A stretch of 64,000 nucleotides of DNA, from NCBI GenBank assembly GCA_937894795.1, contig CALCQV010000128.1, positions 18,655-82,654 of the forward strand, written 5' to 3'. The stretch is from an uncultured Bacteroidales bacterium (lineage in GTDB: Bacteria > Bacteroidota > Bacteroidia > Bacteroidales > Lentimicrobiaceae). Below, piece by piece: positions 27,471-34,833 of this stretch. A program made the position numbers and the translations under genes. The notes beneath the pieces are model-generated. The model saw nothing but the letters and a program-made list of their open reading frames with translations. It made no database searches and had not been told where the DNA came from. The first letter of the stretch is position 1. Each line of letters begins with the position of its first letter.

Positions 27471-28349
27471 TTACTCGGCACCTGAAGTCTCTGATTCGGG
27501 TGAAATTTTCTTAACCAAACCTTGAAGTACGGTTCCCGGACCTACTTCTACAAAGGATTTCGCTCCGTCAGCCACCATATTCTGAATAGTCTGTGTCCAT
27601 CTTACCGGTGAAGTTAATTGCTTAACGAGATTCTCACGTATATCGGCCGGATTCGTGAAGGGTTTAGCTGATTCATTCTGATATACCGGGCAGATTGGGG
27701 TGTTGAAATTTGTATTATTTATGGCTTCAGCAAGTTCTACCCGTGCCGGTTCCATTAATGGGGAGTGAAAAGCGCCCCCCACTTTCAAAGGTAATGCCCT
27801 TTTAGCACCGGCGGCCTTCAATTTCTCACATGCTATCTCAATTCCACTGATGGAACCTGAGATTACCAGCTGTCCCGGGCTATTGTAATTAGCAGGTACT
27901 ACAATCTCATCTATTTCACTTAGTACTTCCTCAACCTTCTGGTCGTCAAGACCTAAGATTGCAGCCATGGTGCTCGGCTCCGCTTCGCAGGCTTTCTGCA
28001 TAGCCATGGCACGGGCATAAACCAATTTCAAACCATCTTCGAACGATAATGCTCCGGCAGCTACCAATGCTGAGAATTCACCCAACGAATGGCCGGCTGT
28101 CATATCTGGCTTGAATTGGTCACCTAAAGTCTTGGCCAGTATTACTGAATGTAGGAAAATGGCAGGTTGTGTTACCCTGGTTTGACGCAGGTCTTCATCA
28201 GTTCCTGAAAACATCAGATCAGTAATCCTGAAACCGAGTATTTCATTAGCTCTTTCAAATAAAGCCTTTGCTTCGGCATTGTTTTCATATAGATTTTTAC
28301 CCATTCCCACATATTGGGCACCCTGACCGGGGAAAATATATGCTTTCAT
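27471..28349 (-). CDS. fabD: Malonyl-CoA:ACP transacylase
   Basis: A 292-residue FabD, which moves malonyl from CoA to acyl carrier protein for fatty acid synthesis. The active-site Ser88 is in TAGHSLGEFSAL, the N-terminal FPGQGAQYVGMG is intact, and the catalytic His lies in GGAFHSPLM. ATG 28349 is chosen over the frame opening at 28376, because the family begins MKAYIFPGQG and because a -7 box covers the upstream region. It is transcribed alone toward a strong terminator. Confidence 0.96.
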   Translation of the reverse strand: MKAYIFPGQGAQYVGMGKNLYENNAEAKALFERANEILGFRITDLMFSGTDEDLRQTRVTQPAIFLHSVILAKTLGDQFKPDMTAGHSLGEFSALVAAGALSFEDGLKLVYARAMAMQKACEAEPSTMAAILGLDDQKVEEVLSEIDEIVVPANYNSPGQLVISGSISGIEIACEKLKAAGAKRALPLKVGGAFHSPLMEPARVELAEAINNTNFNTPICPVYQNESAKPFTNPADIRENLVKQLTSPVRWTQTIQNMVADGAKSFVEVGPGTVLQGLVKKISPESETSGAE

Positions 28350-28373
28350 AAATAAGGATATAGTTTTAGGGCG

Positions 28374-28381
28374 CAAAGATA
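28374..28381 (-). promoter_or_regulatory. -7 box for fabD
   Basis: TATCTTTG on the minus strand, 25 bp upstream of the fabD ATG. No convincing -33 element was seen. Confidence 0.45.
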
Positions 28382-28440
28382 AGATTTTTGAGCTTTGGTA
28401 TTAAATGGCTGTGATTGTGGTAAGGATTACCTTGGCCCGG

Positions 28441-29553
28441 TTATCTTTTCATCCAGTTTTCCCACACCTGCAAAGCAGCCTGTAAATTTGCCCGACCAAA
28501 TCCTATTCTTACATGACTATTTCCATATTCGAACATCTCAGCAGGTACCATCATAATACCTGTTTCCTCTACCAATCGTTGGGTATAATTGAGTGTTGAT
28601 ATTTCAATATTTAACTTGATAAATCCGGTTGAACCAGCCATTGGCTCGTTGTAATCAACTATTAAATCAGGATGCCTGTCAGCAAATGATGCAAATATGA
28701 GCTTATTACTTCGGATTTTTTCAAGATTTACCTCAATAAAACGCTCACTGTTATTAAGGGCGATCATTGTCAGAATTTCTGACGCGGCACTGTTGCATAT
28801 TGTAAAGTAATCTTTCAAAAGCTTCATCTTGTGGAGTAATTCCCTGTTATGGGTGGCTACCCATCCTATTCTCAGGCCTGCTAATCCAAATGATTTTGCC
28901 ATGCCCCATAAACTGATGGCGTTGTCATACAGATCACATAATGAATCATTGAGATTGACAGGATTGTGTACCAACTTGTGATACATTTCATCTGAAAAGA
29001 GCATTGTATTATGCTTTGATGCAACAGCAATAATTCTGTCAAGTTCACCTTTTGTAGGGTAATATCCGGTTGGATTGTGGGGGAAGTTAACAATAATGAG
29101 CCGTGTTTTTTGGCTAACCAATTTGGCAAGATCATCAACATTAAAGATGCCGTTGGCATCAGGCTCCCAATAGTGCAATCTGCATCCAATGTTTTTCGCA
29201 ATTTGGTAAAGTGACTGGTAGGCAGGGCGCATACAAACCACTTCATCTCCTTTTTGGAGACAAAGCTGCATTATAAAGTAATTTGCTTCTCCGGGTGATA
29301 ACACAAAAACATCGTCTCTTCCTATGGTATTGTAATGCTTGGCAATGGCTTCACGCAACAATGGGTGGCCAAGAGAATCTGTATATCCCAGAGTAAGATT
29401 ATTCCATAACTCCATTTCCCCATGCTCAGCACATGATAGTACATAGTTCATTGAAAAGCCATCACAATCAGAGCTTGAAAGCAAGTACCTTACATTGAAT
29501 TCGTATTTGGCAAAATATCTTTCCAGTTTAAAAGGTTCAAGTTCCATGGTCAA
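28441..29553 (-). CDS. Class I/II PLP-dependent aminotransferase
   Basis: A 370-residue fold-type I aminotransferase. Visible motifs are GYTDSLGHPLLREAI near the N-terminus, NFPHNPTGYYP (NPTG at 160-163), SDEMYHKLV, the Schiff-base Lys220 in WGMAKSFGLAGLRIGW, and a C-terminal Arg region VRIGFGRAN that would bind the substrate carboxylate. The amino acid substrate cannot be read from sequence. The start is ATG 29553, with ATG 29547 two codons on as an alternative. It lies alone between the folE terminator and fabD and shows no pathway context. Confidence 0.88.
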   Translation of the reverse strand: MTMELEPFKLERYFAKYEFNVRYLLSSSDCDGFSMNYVLSCAEHGEMELWNNLTLGYTDSLGHPLLREAIAKHYNTIGRDDVFVLSPGEANYFIMQLCLQKGDEVVCMRPAYQSLYQIAKNIGCRLHYWEPDANGIFNVDDLAKLVSQKTRLIIVNFPHNPTGYYPTKGELDRIIAVASKHNTMLFSDEMYHKLVHNPVNLNDSLCDLYDNAISLWGMAKSFGLAGLRIGWVATHNRELLHKMKLLKDYFTICNSAASEILTMIALNNSERFIEVNLEKIRSNKLIFASFADRHPDLIVDYNEPMAGSTGFIKLNIEISTLNYTQRLVEETGIMMVPAEMFEYGNSHVRIGFGRANLQAALQVWENWMKR

Positions 29554-29616
29554 TTATTTAAAAGGACTAATCACTGAATTTTCCATCAAAAAAGTACTGA
29601 TGGAGCCGGTTATCAC

Positions 29617-29656
29617 ATTAAAAATAAAACCATGCCGGGTCAAACGGCATGGAAAA
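29617..29656 (-). terminator. Rho-independent terminator after folE
   Basis: Read on the minus strand, CCATGCCG and CGGCATGG (29652-29645 and 29637-29630) form a perfect 8-bp stem with a 7-base loop, followed by TTTTATTTTT. It lies about 40 bp after the folE stop. Confidence 0.88.
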
Positions 29657-29694
29657 AGTGTCATTGAAAATAGTGAAAGAACACTACCTTATGT

Positions 29695-30366
29695 TTAATG
29701 CAACCTTGATCCTATTAGGTGTATGAACTCAGCCCTTGTTTTATCAACCAGAAAAGCTCCTGTAAAGTCAGAAGTGGTTGTAACCGAATTTTGCTTCTGA
29801 ATGCCACGCATACTCATACACATATGTTGAGCTTCAACAACCACAGCCACGCCAAGTGGTTTCAAAGTATTGTGGATGGCTTCTTTTATCTGGGTTGTGA
29901 GTCGTTCCTGAACCTGCAAGCGACGGGCAAAAGCATCCACAACACGGGGTATTTTGCTTAATCCAACTATATAACCATTAGGGATGTAGGCCACATGGGC
30001 TTTCCCAAAGAAAGGTATCATGTGATGCTCACACATGGAGTATATCTCAATATCTTTAACAATTACCATCTGCTTATAGTCTTCTTTAAACATAGCAGAG
30101 CGTAATATATCTTCGGGATTCAGATCATAACCATGAGTGAGGAATTGCATTGCCTTGGCAACACGCTCAGGTGTTTTGAGCAATCCTTCGCGGGTGGGAT
30201 CTTCACCTATCAGTTTGAGTATTTCCTTATAATGATTGCTTAATTTCAACAAAGTCTTGCTGTTGTATGTATCTCGCCTGTGATATCCAATTTCAAGAGC
30301 ATAATCATCCATCATGTTCTCCGTAACCATCTCGTTCAGACCTTCCTTTAATCCATCTTTTTCCAT
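29695..30366 (-). CDS. folE: GTP cyclohydrolase I
   Basis: A 223-residue type I GTP cyclohydrolase that makes 7,8-dihydroneopterin triphosphate from GTP. The zinc ligands are Cys112 and His115 (MCEHHMIPFF) and Cys183 (AQHMCMSMRG). The block GLSKIPRVVDAFARRLQVQERLT is the family signature. The first about 35 residues are a variable extension. It lies 18 bp after queD, whose substrate it produces, so the pair feeds queuosine precursor synthesis as well as folate. Confidence 0.97.
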   Translation of the reverse strand: MEKDGLKEGLNEMVTENMMDDYALEIGYHRRDTYNSKTLLKLSNHYKEILKLIGEDPTREGLLKTPERVAKAMQFLTHGYDLNPEDILRSAMFKEDYKQMVIVKDIEIYSMCEHHMIPFFGKAHVAYIPNGYIVGLSKIPRVVDAFARRLQVQERLTTQIKEAIHNTLKPLGVAVVVEAQHMCMSMRGIQKQNSVTTTSDFTGAFLVDKTRAEFIHLIGSRLH

Positions 30367-30384
30367 GGTGATAGTCTTTTTTAT

Positions 30385-30798
30385 TTATGAACCATAATAT
30401 TCAACATAATTCCTTTCCGTTTCATATAACCTTATACAATGCAGTTCAGCACCATGAGCCTTGATGGGTTCATCCAATACTTTCCAGATTTGTATGGCAA
30501 TATTTTCTGCCGAAGGCAAGATGCCTTCCATAAAGTCAACTTCAAGATTAAGATTTCTATGGTCAGCTTTATCAATAATTTTTTCGTTAATGATCTTGCT
30601 TAGTGTTTTAAGGTTAATCAGAAAACCGGTCTTAGGATTAACTTCACCTTTAATGGTAACAAACAAGGAATAGTTATGGCCATGCCAGTTTGGATTTGAG
30701 CATTTGCCAAAAATCTCGAGGTTTTCTTCATCTGATAAACCATTCTGAAAAAGCCGGTGCGCCGCATTGAAATGTTCCTGGCGGGTAATATAAATCAT
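30385..30798 (-). CDS. queD: 6-carboxy-5,6,7,8-tetrahydropterin synthase
   Basis: A 137-residue QueD/PTPS-family enzyme. Zinc ligands are His14 (HFNAAHRLF), His39 and His41 (NWHGHNY), with the catalytic Cys33 in GKCSNPNWHGHNY. That CxxxxxHGHNY pattern marks QueD more than sepiapterin-forming PTPS. It converts dihydroneopterin triphosphate to CPH4 in queuosine biosynthesis. It is upstream of folE and has its own -7 box at 30826-30833. Confidence 0.94.
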   Translation of the reverse strand: MIYITRQEHFNAAHRLFQNGLSDEENLEIFGKCSNPNWHGHNYSLFVTIKGEVNPKTGFLINLKTLSKIINEKIIDKADHRNLNLEVDFMEGILPSAENIAIQIWKVLDEPIKAHGAELHCIRLYETERNYVEYYGS

Positions 30799-30825
30799 GA
30801 TTCGTAATTTGTGCTAAAAGTACAA

Positions 30826-30833
30826 CAAAGATA
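30826..30833 (-). promoter_or_regulatory. -7 box for queD-folE
   Basis: TATCTTTG on the minus strand, 28 bp before the queD ATG and downstream of the AtpI-like gene stop. It suggests queD-folE is not simply the tail of the PorW operon. Confidence 0.45.
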
Positions 30834-30853
30834 GGTGTAAGTTAACGGATTTG

Positions 30854-31243
30854 TTATTTTACATTTTGTTTACCAGCCTTAATAAGGTGTACAACTTCAA
30901 ATATGGTATAGATAACATAAAGCAGGAAGAAGCTGATGATAAAGTTTACGGCATCACTCAAATTGTTTAATGCATATAGAAAGAGTATTGCCAGGTATAA
31001 CAATAACTTGAAGGTTGTATTACCAAGGTAGGCTTGTATAAATCTGTTTGGTGCGTTTTTAGTTCTTTTCTGAATATACATATATGAGACCAGTGTTGCA
31101 GCTGCATGGAAAATAAGTAGAAATGGGAGTGTAGGACTAACAACTTCCTTTGGTGCCAGCAGCATAAAAGCTACAATTGCTGCCCCTAATACTGCTGTTA
31201 ATATGAGTAACCGGTTTAAAAACACACGTATTTCACTATTCAT
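30854..31243 (-). CDS. Four-helix membrane protein, AtpI-like position
   Basis: A 129-residue membrane protein with about four hydrophobic segments (LLILTAVLGAAIVAFMLL; PTLPFLLIFHAAATLVSYMY; FKLLLYLAILFLYAL; AVNFIISFFLLYVIYTIFEVV). ATG 31243 is chosen over the frame opening at 31306, because the longer form would cover most of the upstream gene's C-terminus. It overlaps the AtpZ-like stop by eight bases. In other Bacteroidota a similar gene sits between atpZ and atpB; I infer an AtpI-type role in F0 assembly or ion supply, but no family motif proves it. The F1F0 genes are not next to it here. Confidence 0.62.
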   Translation of the reverse strand: MNSEIRVFLNRLLILTAVLGAAIVAFMLLAPKEVVSPTLPFLLIFHAAATLVSYMYIQKRTKNAPNRFIQAYLGNTTFKLLLYLAILFLYALNNLSDAVNFIISFFLLYVIYTIFEVVHLIKAGKQNVK

Positions 31244-31490
31244 CTTCTTTTTTGTTAGGATTAAATTCTTTGATAAAAAGCCATATTGCCAGTAAGACTG
31301 ACCCAAGGGATATAATTACAGTAAATATTGGGAAAGAGAGATTTAGCCATTGATCAATCTTGTACCCTCCCAGACTGCCGGCCGCAATTATGACAACCAT
31401 TTGGACAGCCATACCTGAGTATTTAACGTATGGCCTGAAAGGGTTCTTCTGATCCCCGTTTGGTTTCTTATTGTTTACTATGTTCAGAAT
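31236..31490 (-). CDS. AtpZ/AtpI-family small membrane protein with non-canonical start
   Basis: A short frame with two hydrophobic hairpin segments (SGMAVQMVVIIAAGSLGGYKID, here in part, and FPIFTVIISLGSVLLAIWL). The pattern KYSGMAVQM, then GGYKIDQWL, then FPIFTVI is that of AtpZ, which helps F0 ring or Mg2+/Ca2+ function. No ATG, GTG or TTG precedes the first segment. The frame opens just after the bactofilin stop, and possible starts are ATT 31490, CTG 31487 or ATA 31481. The only ATG (31412) would cut into the first helix and leave 58 residues. Coordinates use ATT. It ends at 31236, overlapping the next gene. Confidence 0.68.
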   Translation of the reverse strand: MLNIVNNKKPNGDQKNPFRPYVKYSGMAVQMVVIIAAGSLGGYKIDQWLNLSFPIFTVIISLGSVLLAIWLFIKEFNPNKKEDE

Positions 31491-31507
31491 CGTGCTGTTT
31501 AAAAGGA

Positions 31508-31897
31508 TTAATCAGCGGTTTGTTCTGCATAGGTTTTTATACTATCAGCAGTGGTGCCATCCATTTTGCAGGTTCCTGTAAATCGCGCACCCGGTTCTAT
31601 GGATAGCTTATTGATGATAATATCACCTGAAATAACTGCCGTGGCCTTTAAGGAGAGCAACTCCTTTACTCTGATTATTCCATTTACCTTACCCTCAATA
31701 TCAGCATTGATACAATTGATCTCACCCTCAACATTTCCTGTTGATCCCAGAATAACTTTTCCACCTGCTGTTACTGTTCCATTAAGAGTTCCGTCAATCC
31801 GTATGTTCCCGTTCGACTCGATGTCACCTGTTATCATTGTACCTGATTGTATCAGGTTTGCTGATGGAGGTGCTTCCGGTATATTATTTTTGGCCAT
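31508..31897 (-). CDS. Bactofilin (polymer-forming cytoskeletal protein)
   Basis: A 129-residue bactofilin. A short Pro/Ala-rich N-terminus precedes a right-handed beta-helix of repeating Gly/Val/Ile turns from about residue 17 to 115 (GTMITGDIESNGNIRIDGTL; GGKVILGSTGNVEGEI; ATAVISGDIIINKL). Bactofilins polymerise without nucleotide and act as membrane-associated scaffolds in shape, motility or envelope localisation. It starts 26 bp after the PorW/SprE stop and 17 bp before the AtpZ-like gene, so these are one transcript. Confidence 0.93.
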   Translation of the reverse strand: MAKNNIPEAPPSANLIQSGTMITGDIESNGNIRIDGTLNGTVTAGGKVILGSTGNVEGEINCINADIEGKVNGIIRVKELLSLKATAVISGDIIINKLSIEPGARFTGTCKMDGTTADSIKTYAEQTAD

Positions 31898-31923
31898 AAT
31901 GTATAGTATGTTGGTTGAACTGT

Positions 31924-34632
31924 CTACTGCTTATAATTTTTTTCAAAGAAATGAAGGTAAGGAGGAACCTTCTTCTCCCTGAAGAAGATTGGGTAATTGG
32001 TTGCTGATATCACAAATTGGTCGTATGATCCTTCAGCCATTCCTGAAAAGATATAGCTGTCAGAGCTAATGTGTTTAAAGAATTTCATAGCATCTTCACT
32101 GTTGGTAAAGCTGCTTACAGTAATCATTTGTTTATTGCCTTCCATCACCACACTATTGACCTGCAGATTCTTAAGGTTATAATTCTTGCTGTTGAAGTCG
32201 TTAATTCTAACCTTGGCTCCATTTACATTTACTGTTGTTCCATCAACAATAATAACATAGAAATGGGAAGCGGCAGGATCCAATGAATACATAGAAATAT
32301 CAACAGGTGTCCCTGCCTGTTTATCAACATCCTCTATAATAGGATTTCCTGCAATATCCGTTCTCGTCTGCTTGCCCAACAGTATATTTGCGTAAGGGGC
32401 AACAGAAGAGGTGGGATAGTTTTGTACCAGTTGTGCCAGTTCCACCTTCATTGTATCGGTATTTACTGTTTTACCGATGGCTAAAGCCCTGAGGTATGCA
32501 AATTGAGGTATCAATTCATGCCCCGCATAGTTGTTTATGGCATCATTGCTATAAATGACCACTGTTCTGTATAGTTCATCACGGAATGCCTGATAGGTCT
32601 CTTCATAAAGGGTTTTCACCCTGTTGCTCGCTGCCTCTAGTTCTGCTTTATAGTCAGGATCAATGAGTATCTTGGCATAATCACTGTCAGGATATTTACT
32701 GATAATCAAGTTTTGATGAGCCATCATTTCTGATGAATCACCCTGATCTCTGTTAATGCGGTAAAGATGGTAATGGGCCTGGAGACAGCTGGAATCTTCA
32801 GGAAATCTGTTCACCAGTTCCGTAAAGGTCTCTTCGGCTTCAGGCATATCATAAAGTTCTTCAAGATAAATGATACCAGAATTGAATAAAGCTCCGGCAA
32901 TGAGTTGGTTGCTTTGTTCCATTTTCTCAGGTGTTGTTGGCAGTGCAGCCAGATACGTTTGCGGGCTTCTGTAATCAACGCTACCACCACGGCCCTTTCC
33001 ATCAACTGATAGGGAATCACCTTCCAGTGTTTCATCAGCCAATTGATCCCAGTTTACAACCCTCTTGTTGCTGAGTCGCCAGTTGTCTTCCAGTCGCCGT
33101 CTTCCCCATTTTCTGGTAAATTCACTAAACCCCATTCCAATAGCTGCCGGGTTGTAAAAATACCAACCGCCACCTCCTATATCAGTTTGTCCTTCCATGT
33201 CTGACACTCTCTTGCCTCCTAAAGCAATGCCGGCCTCCATGGCCAGGCGTTCTTCTTCAGCTTTTTGCGCAGCCTCTTCTTCACGTTTTACGAATTCAGC
33301 AATTGCCTTGTCAATTATAGCCATCCGTTCTTTTTCAGGCATATTGGCAAGATTTTGCAAACTGTCCTCTACATGTATGATGTTCAGGTTTTCAACCAAA
33401 CGGGTAATTATCTCTGTGCGGGAGCTTATTTTATCGTAATCGGGAAATTCTTTCGGCAAATAATTTAGTGCCGTGTCATAATATAGTTGTGCAAAAGCAT
33501 ATTGCTGATTTTTGAAGTATATGTCGGCTAGTTTCAAGGATGATGCCGATTTCTGGAAATCATTGTTAACACTTGTAGCCACGGACTTGCGTAAGTATTT
33601 AATCCCCAGGGTGTCGTTCTTCTGTTTAAGTGCAATGTCGGCAAGAGCGAAGTATATCTGATCCTGAAAGTCCTCATTTCTTTCTTCTTTCAGCATCTTT
33701 TGAAGTACTTTAACTATTGCATTCCGGTCGCTGCGTCCTGCATCATATACACGGGCAAGATTAATTCGCGAATTAAAGGCCATCTCAAAGGATGGAGTGC
33801 CTTTGATGGCAAGAGTATAATATTCGGTTGCCTGGCTGTCTTTTCCTTCAAGCTGATATATCTGGCCAAGAATAAAATTTAACCTTGTTTTGAACTTTGA
33901 TCCAGATTGCAGAGGCATGCCGGCTTCAATTTTATCACGTGCCTGGGCATATTTACCTTGTTCAATATACATATCGGCATAGGCAATAGGCAATGCTTTT
34001 CTTACACTCCATGGAAGGAGTACTGTTTTTGATTCATCTGTAAGCTGATCAAACAAAGCCATAGCCTTTTCATATTGCTTCATTTTATGAAAAGTGCGCC
34101 CGGTCCATAGAATGGCATCATACTTCACTGATTCATTAGGGTACTTTGCAGTGACAAATTCAAATGCACGGCGTGCGGCATTGTAATCCTGTTTGTAAAA
34201 GTTGGCCTTTCCTATCATCATATAGCTATACATCACCCACTTGACATATTCTTTGTCGTTGAAGTACATGGAGTGTCGCTGTATTACCTTTGATGCCTTT
34301 TCAATAGCCCTGTCCATATTTGGATTGATAGTCTGGGCAACGTTTTCAGAACCATAATTATAAATAGGAAGTACCGAAATATAATTGTCCTTGGCTGATT
34401 TGCTGATTTCAAAAATCCCTTCTTTCAGACTCTCATTGCCATTCCAATAGGCATTATAGTGGGCATTAAGGTTGTGATATACCCTGCGGGTAAATGTATT
34501 TTTCTTGGTGGAGCATGCCGATACTACTACTGACAAAATTGCCAGTAGTGTAATTGTGCGGATCAAACGGTAATAAGCAGCCAATGATTCTGATGATTTA
34601 CGATTTCCTACCTTATAACTGTTAATTTGCAA
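31924..34632 (-). CDS. porW: TPR lipoprotein PorW/SprE, type IX secretion component
   Basis: A 902-residue lipoprotein resembling PorW (P. gingivalis) and SprE (F. johnsoniae), which connects the GldK/N ring and motor to the outer-membrane Sov translocon. The lipobox is VVVSAC with Cys40. The next block, TRRVYHNLNAHYNAYWNGNE, is a family hallmark. TPR repeats fill about residues 110-430 and 590-720. The C-terminal domain has VRINDFNSKNYNLKNLQV and HFFEKNYKQ. The start at 34632 is TTG; a second TTG at 34584 gives a shorter, more normal signal peptide (MAAYYRLIRTITLL). It is unlinked to gldKLMN but in the same window. Confidence 0.85.
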   Translation of the reverse strand: MQINSYKVGNRKSSESLAAYYRLIRTITLLAILSVVVSACSTKKNTFTRRVYHNLNAHYNAYWNGNESLKEGIFEISKSAKDNYISVLPIYNYGSENVAQTINPNMDRAIEKASKVIQRHSMYFNDKEYVKWVMYSYMMIGKANFYKQDYNAARRAFEFVTAKYPNESVKYDAILWTGRTFHKMKQYEKAMALFDQLTDESKTVLLPWSVRKALPIAYADMYIEQGKYAQARDKIEAGMPLQSGSKFKTRLNFILGQIYQLEGKDSQATEYYTLAIKGTPSFEMAFNSRINLARVYDAGRSDRNAIVKVLQKMLKEERNEDFQDQIYFALADIALKQKNDTLGIKYLRKSVATSVNNDFQKSASSLKLADIYFKNQQYAFAQLYYDTALNYLPKEFPDYDKISSRTEIITRLVENLNIIHVEDSLQNLANMPEKERMAIIDKAIAEFVKREEEAAQKAEEERLAMEAGIALGGKRVSDMEGQTDIGGGGWYFYNPAAIGMGFSEFTRKWGRRRLEDNWRLSNKRVVNWDQLADETLEGDSLSVDGKGRGGSVDYRSPQTYLAALPTTPEKMEQSNQLIAGALFNSGIIYLEELYDMPEAEETFTELVNRFPEDSSCLQAHYHLYRINRDQGDSSEMMAHQNLIISKYPDSDYAKILIDPDYKAELEAASNRVKTLYEETYQAFRDELYRTVVIYSNDAINNYAGHELIPQFAYLRALAIGKTVNTDTMKVELAQLVQNYPTSSVAPYANILLGKQTRTDIAGNPIIEDVDKQAGTPVDISMYSLDPAASHFYVIIVDGTTVNVNGAKVRINDFNSKNYNLKNLQVNSVVMEGNKQMITVSSFTNSEDAMKFFKHISSDSYIFSGMAEGSYDQFVISATNYPIFFREKKVPPYLHFFEKNYKQ

Positions 34633-34661
34633 AAATATTTTATTTTTCCGAAAAGAGAGTG

Positions 34662-34746
34662 TAAAGATAAGAATTATGAGTCAGTTAACACGAATCTTTG
34701 GTTTCATTGACACTTATACTCTATAAATGAAGTATTAGTATCTTTG
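34662..34746. promoter_or_regulatory. Divergent promoter region between porW and the P-type ATPase gene
   Basis: TATCTTTA on the minus strand (34669-34662) faces porW, and TATCTTTG on the plus strand (34739-34746) faces the ATPase. Neither has a clear -33 partner. Confidence 0.4.
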
Positions 34747-34833
34747 AAACCTGTTTTTCTAAAAATCGTTTAAGATGTCATTTGCTTTCATTTTAGCATT
34801 GCAGTAAAGTAATCTATTCATAATTCGCAGAAT

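Noticed and set aside
28881..29246. 121-codon frame inside the aminotransferase
   Set aside because: It is in another frame of a gene with all PLP motifs; low-complexity translation.
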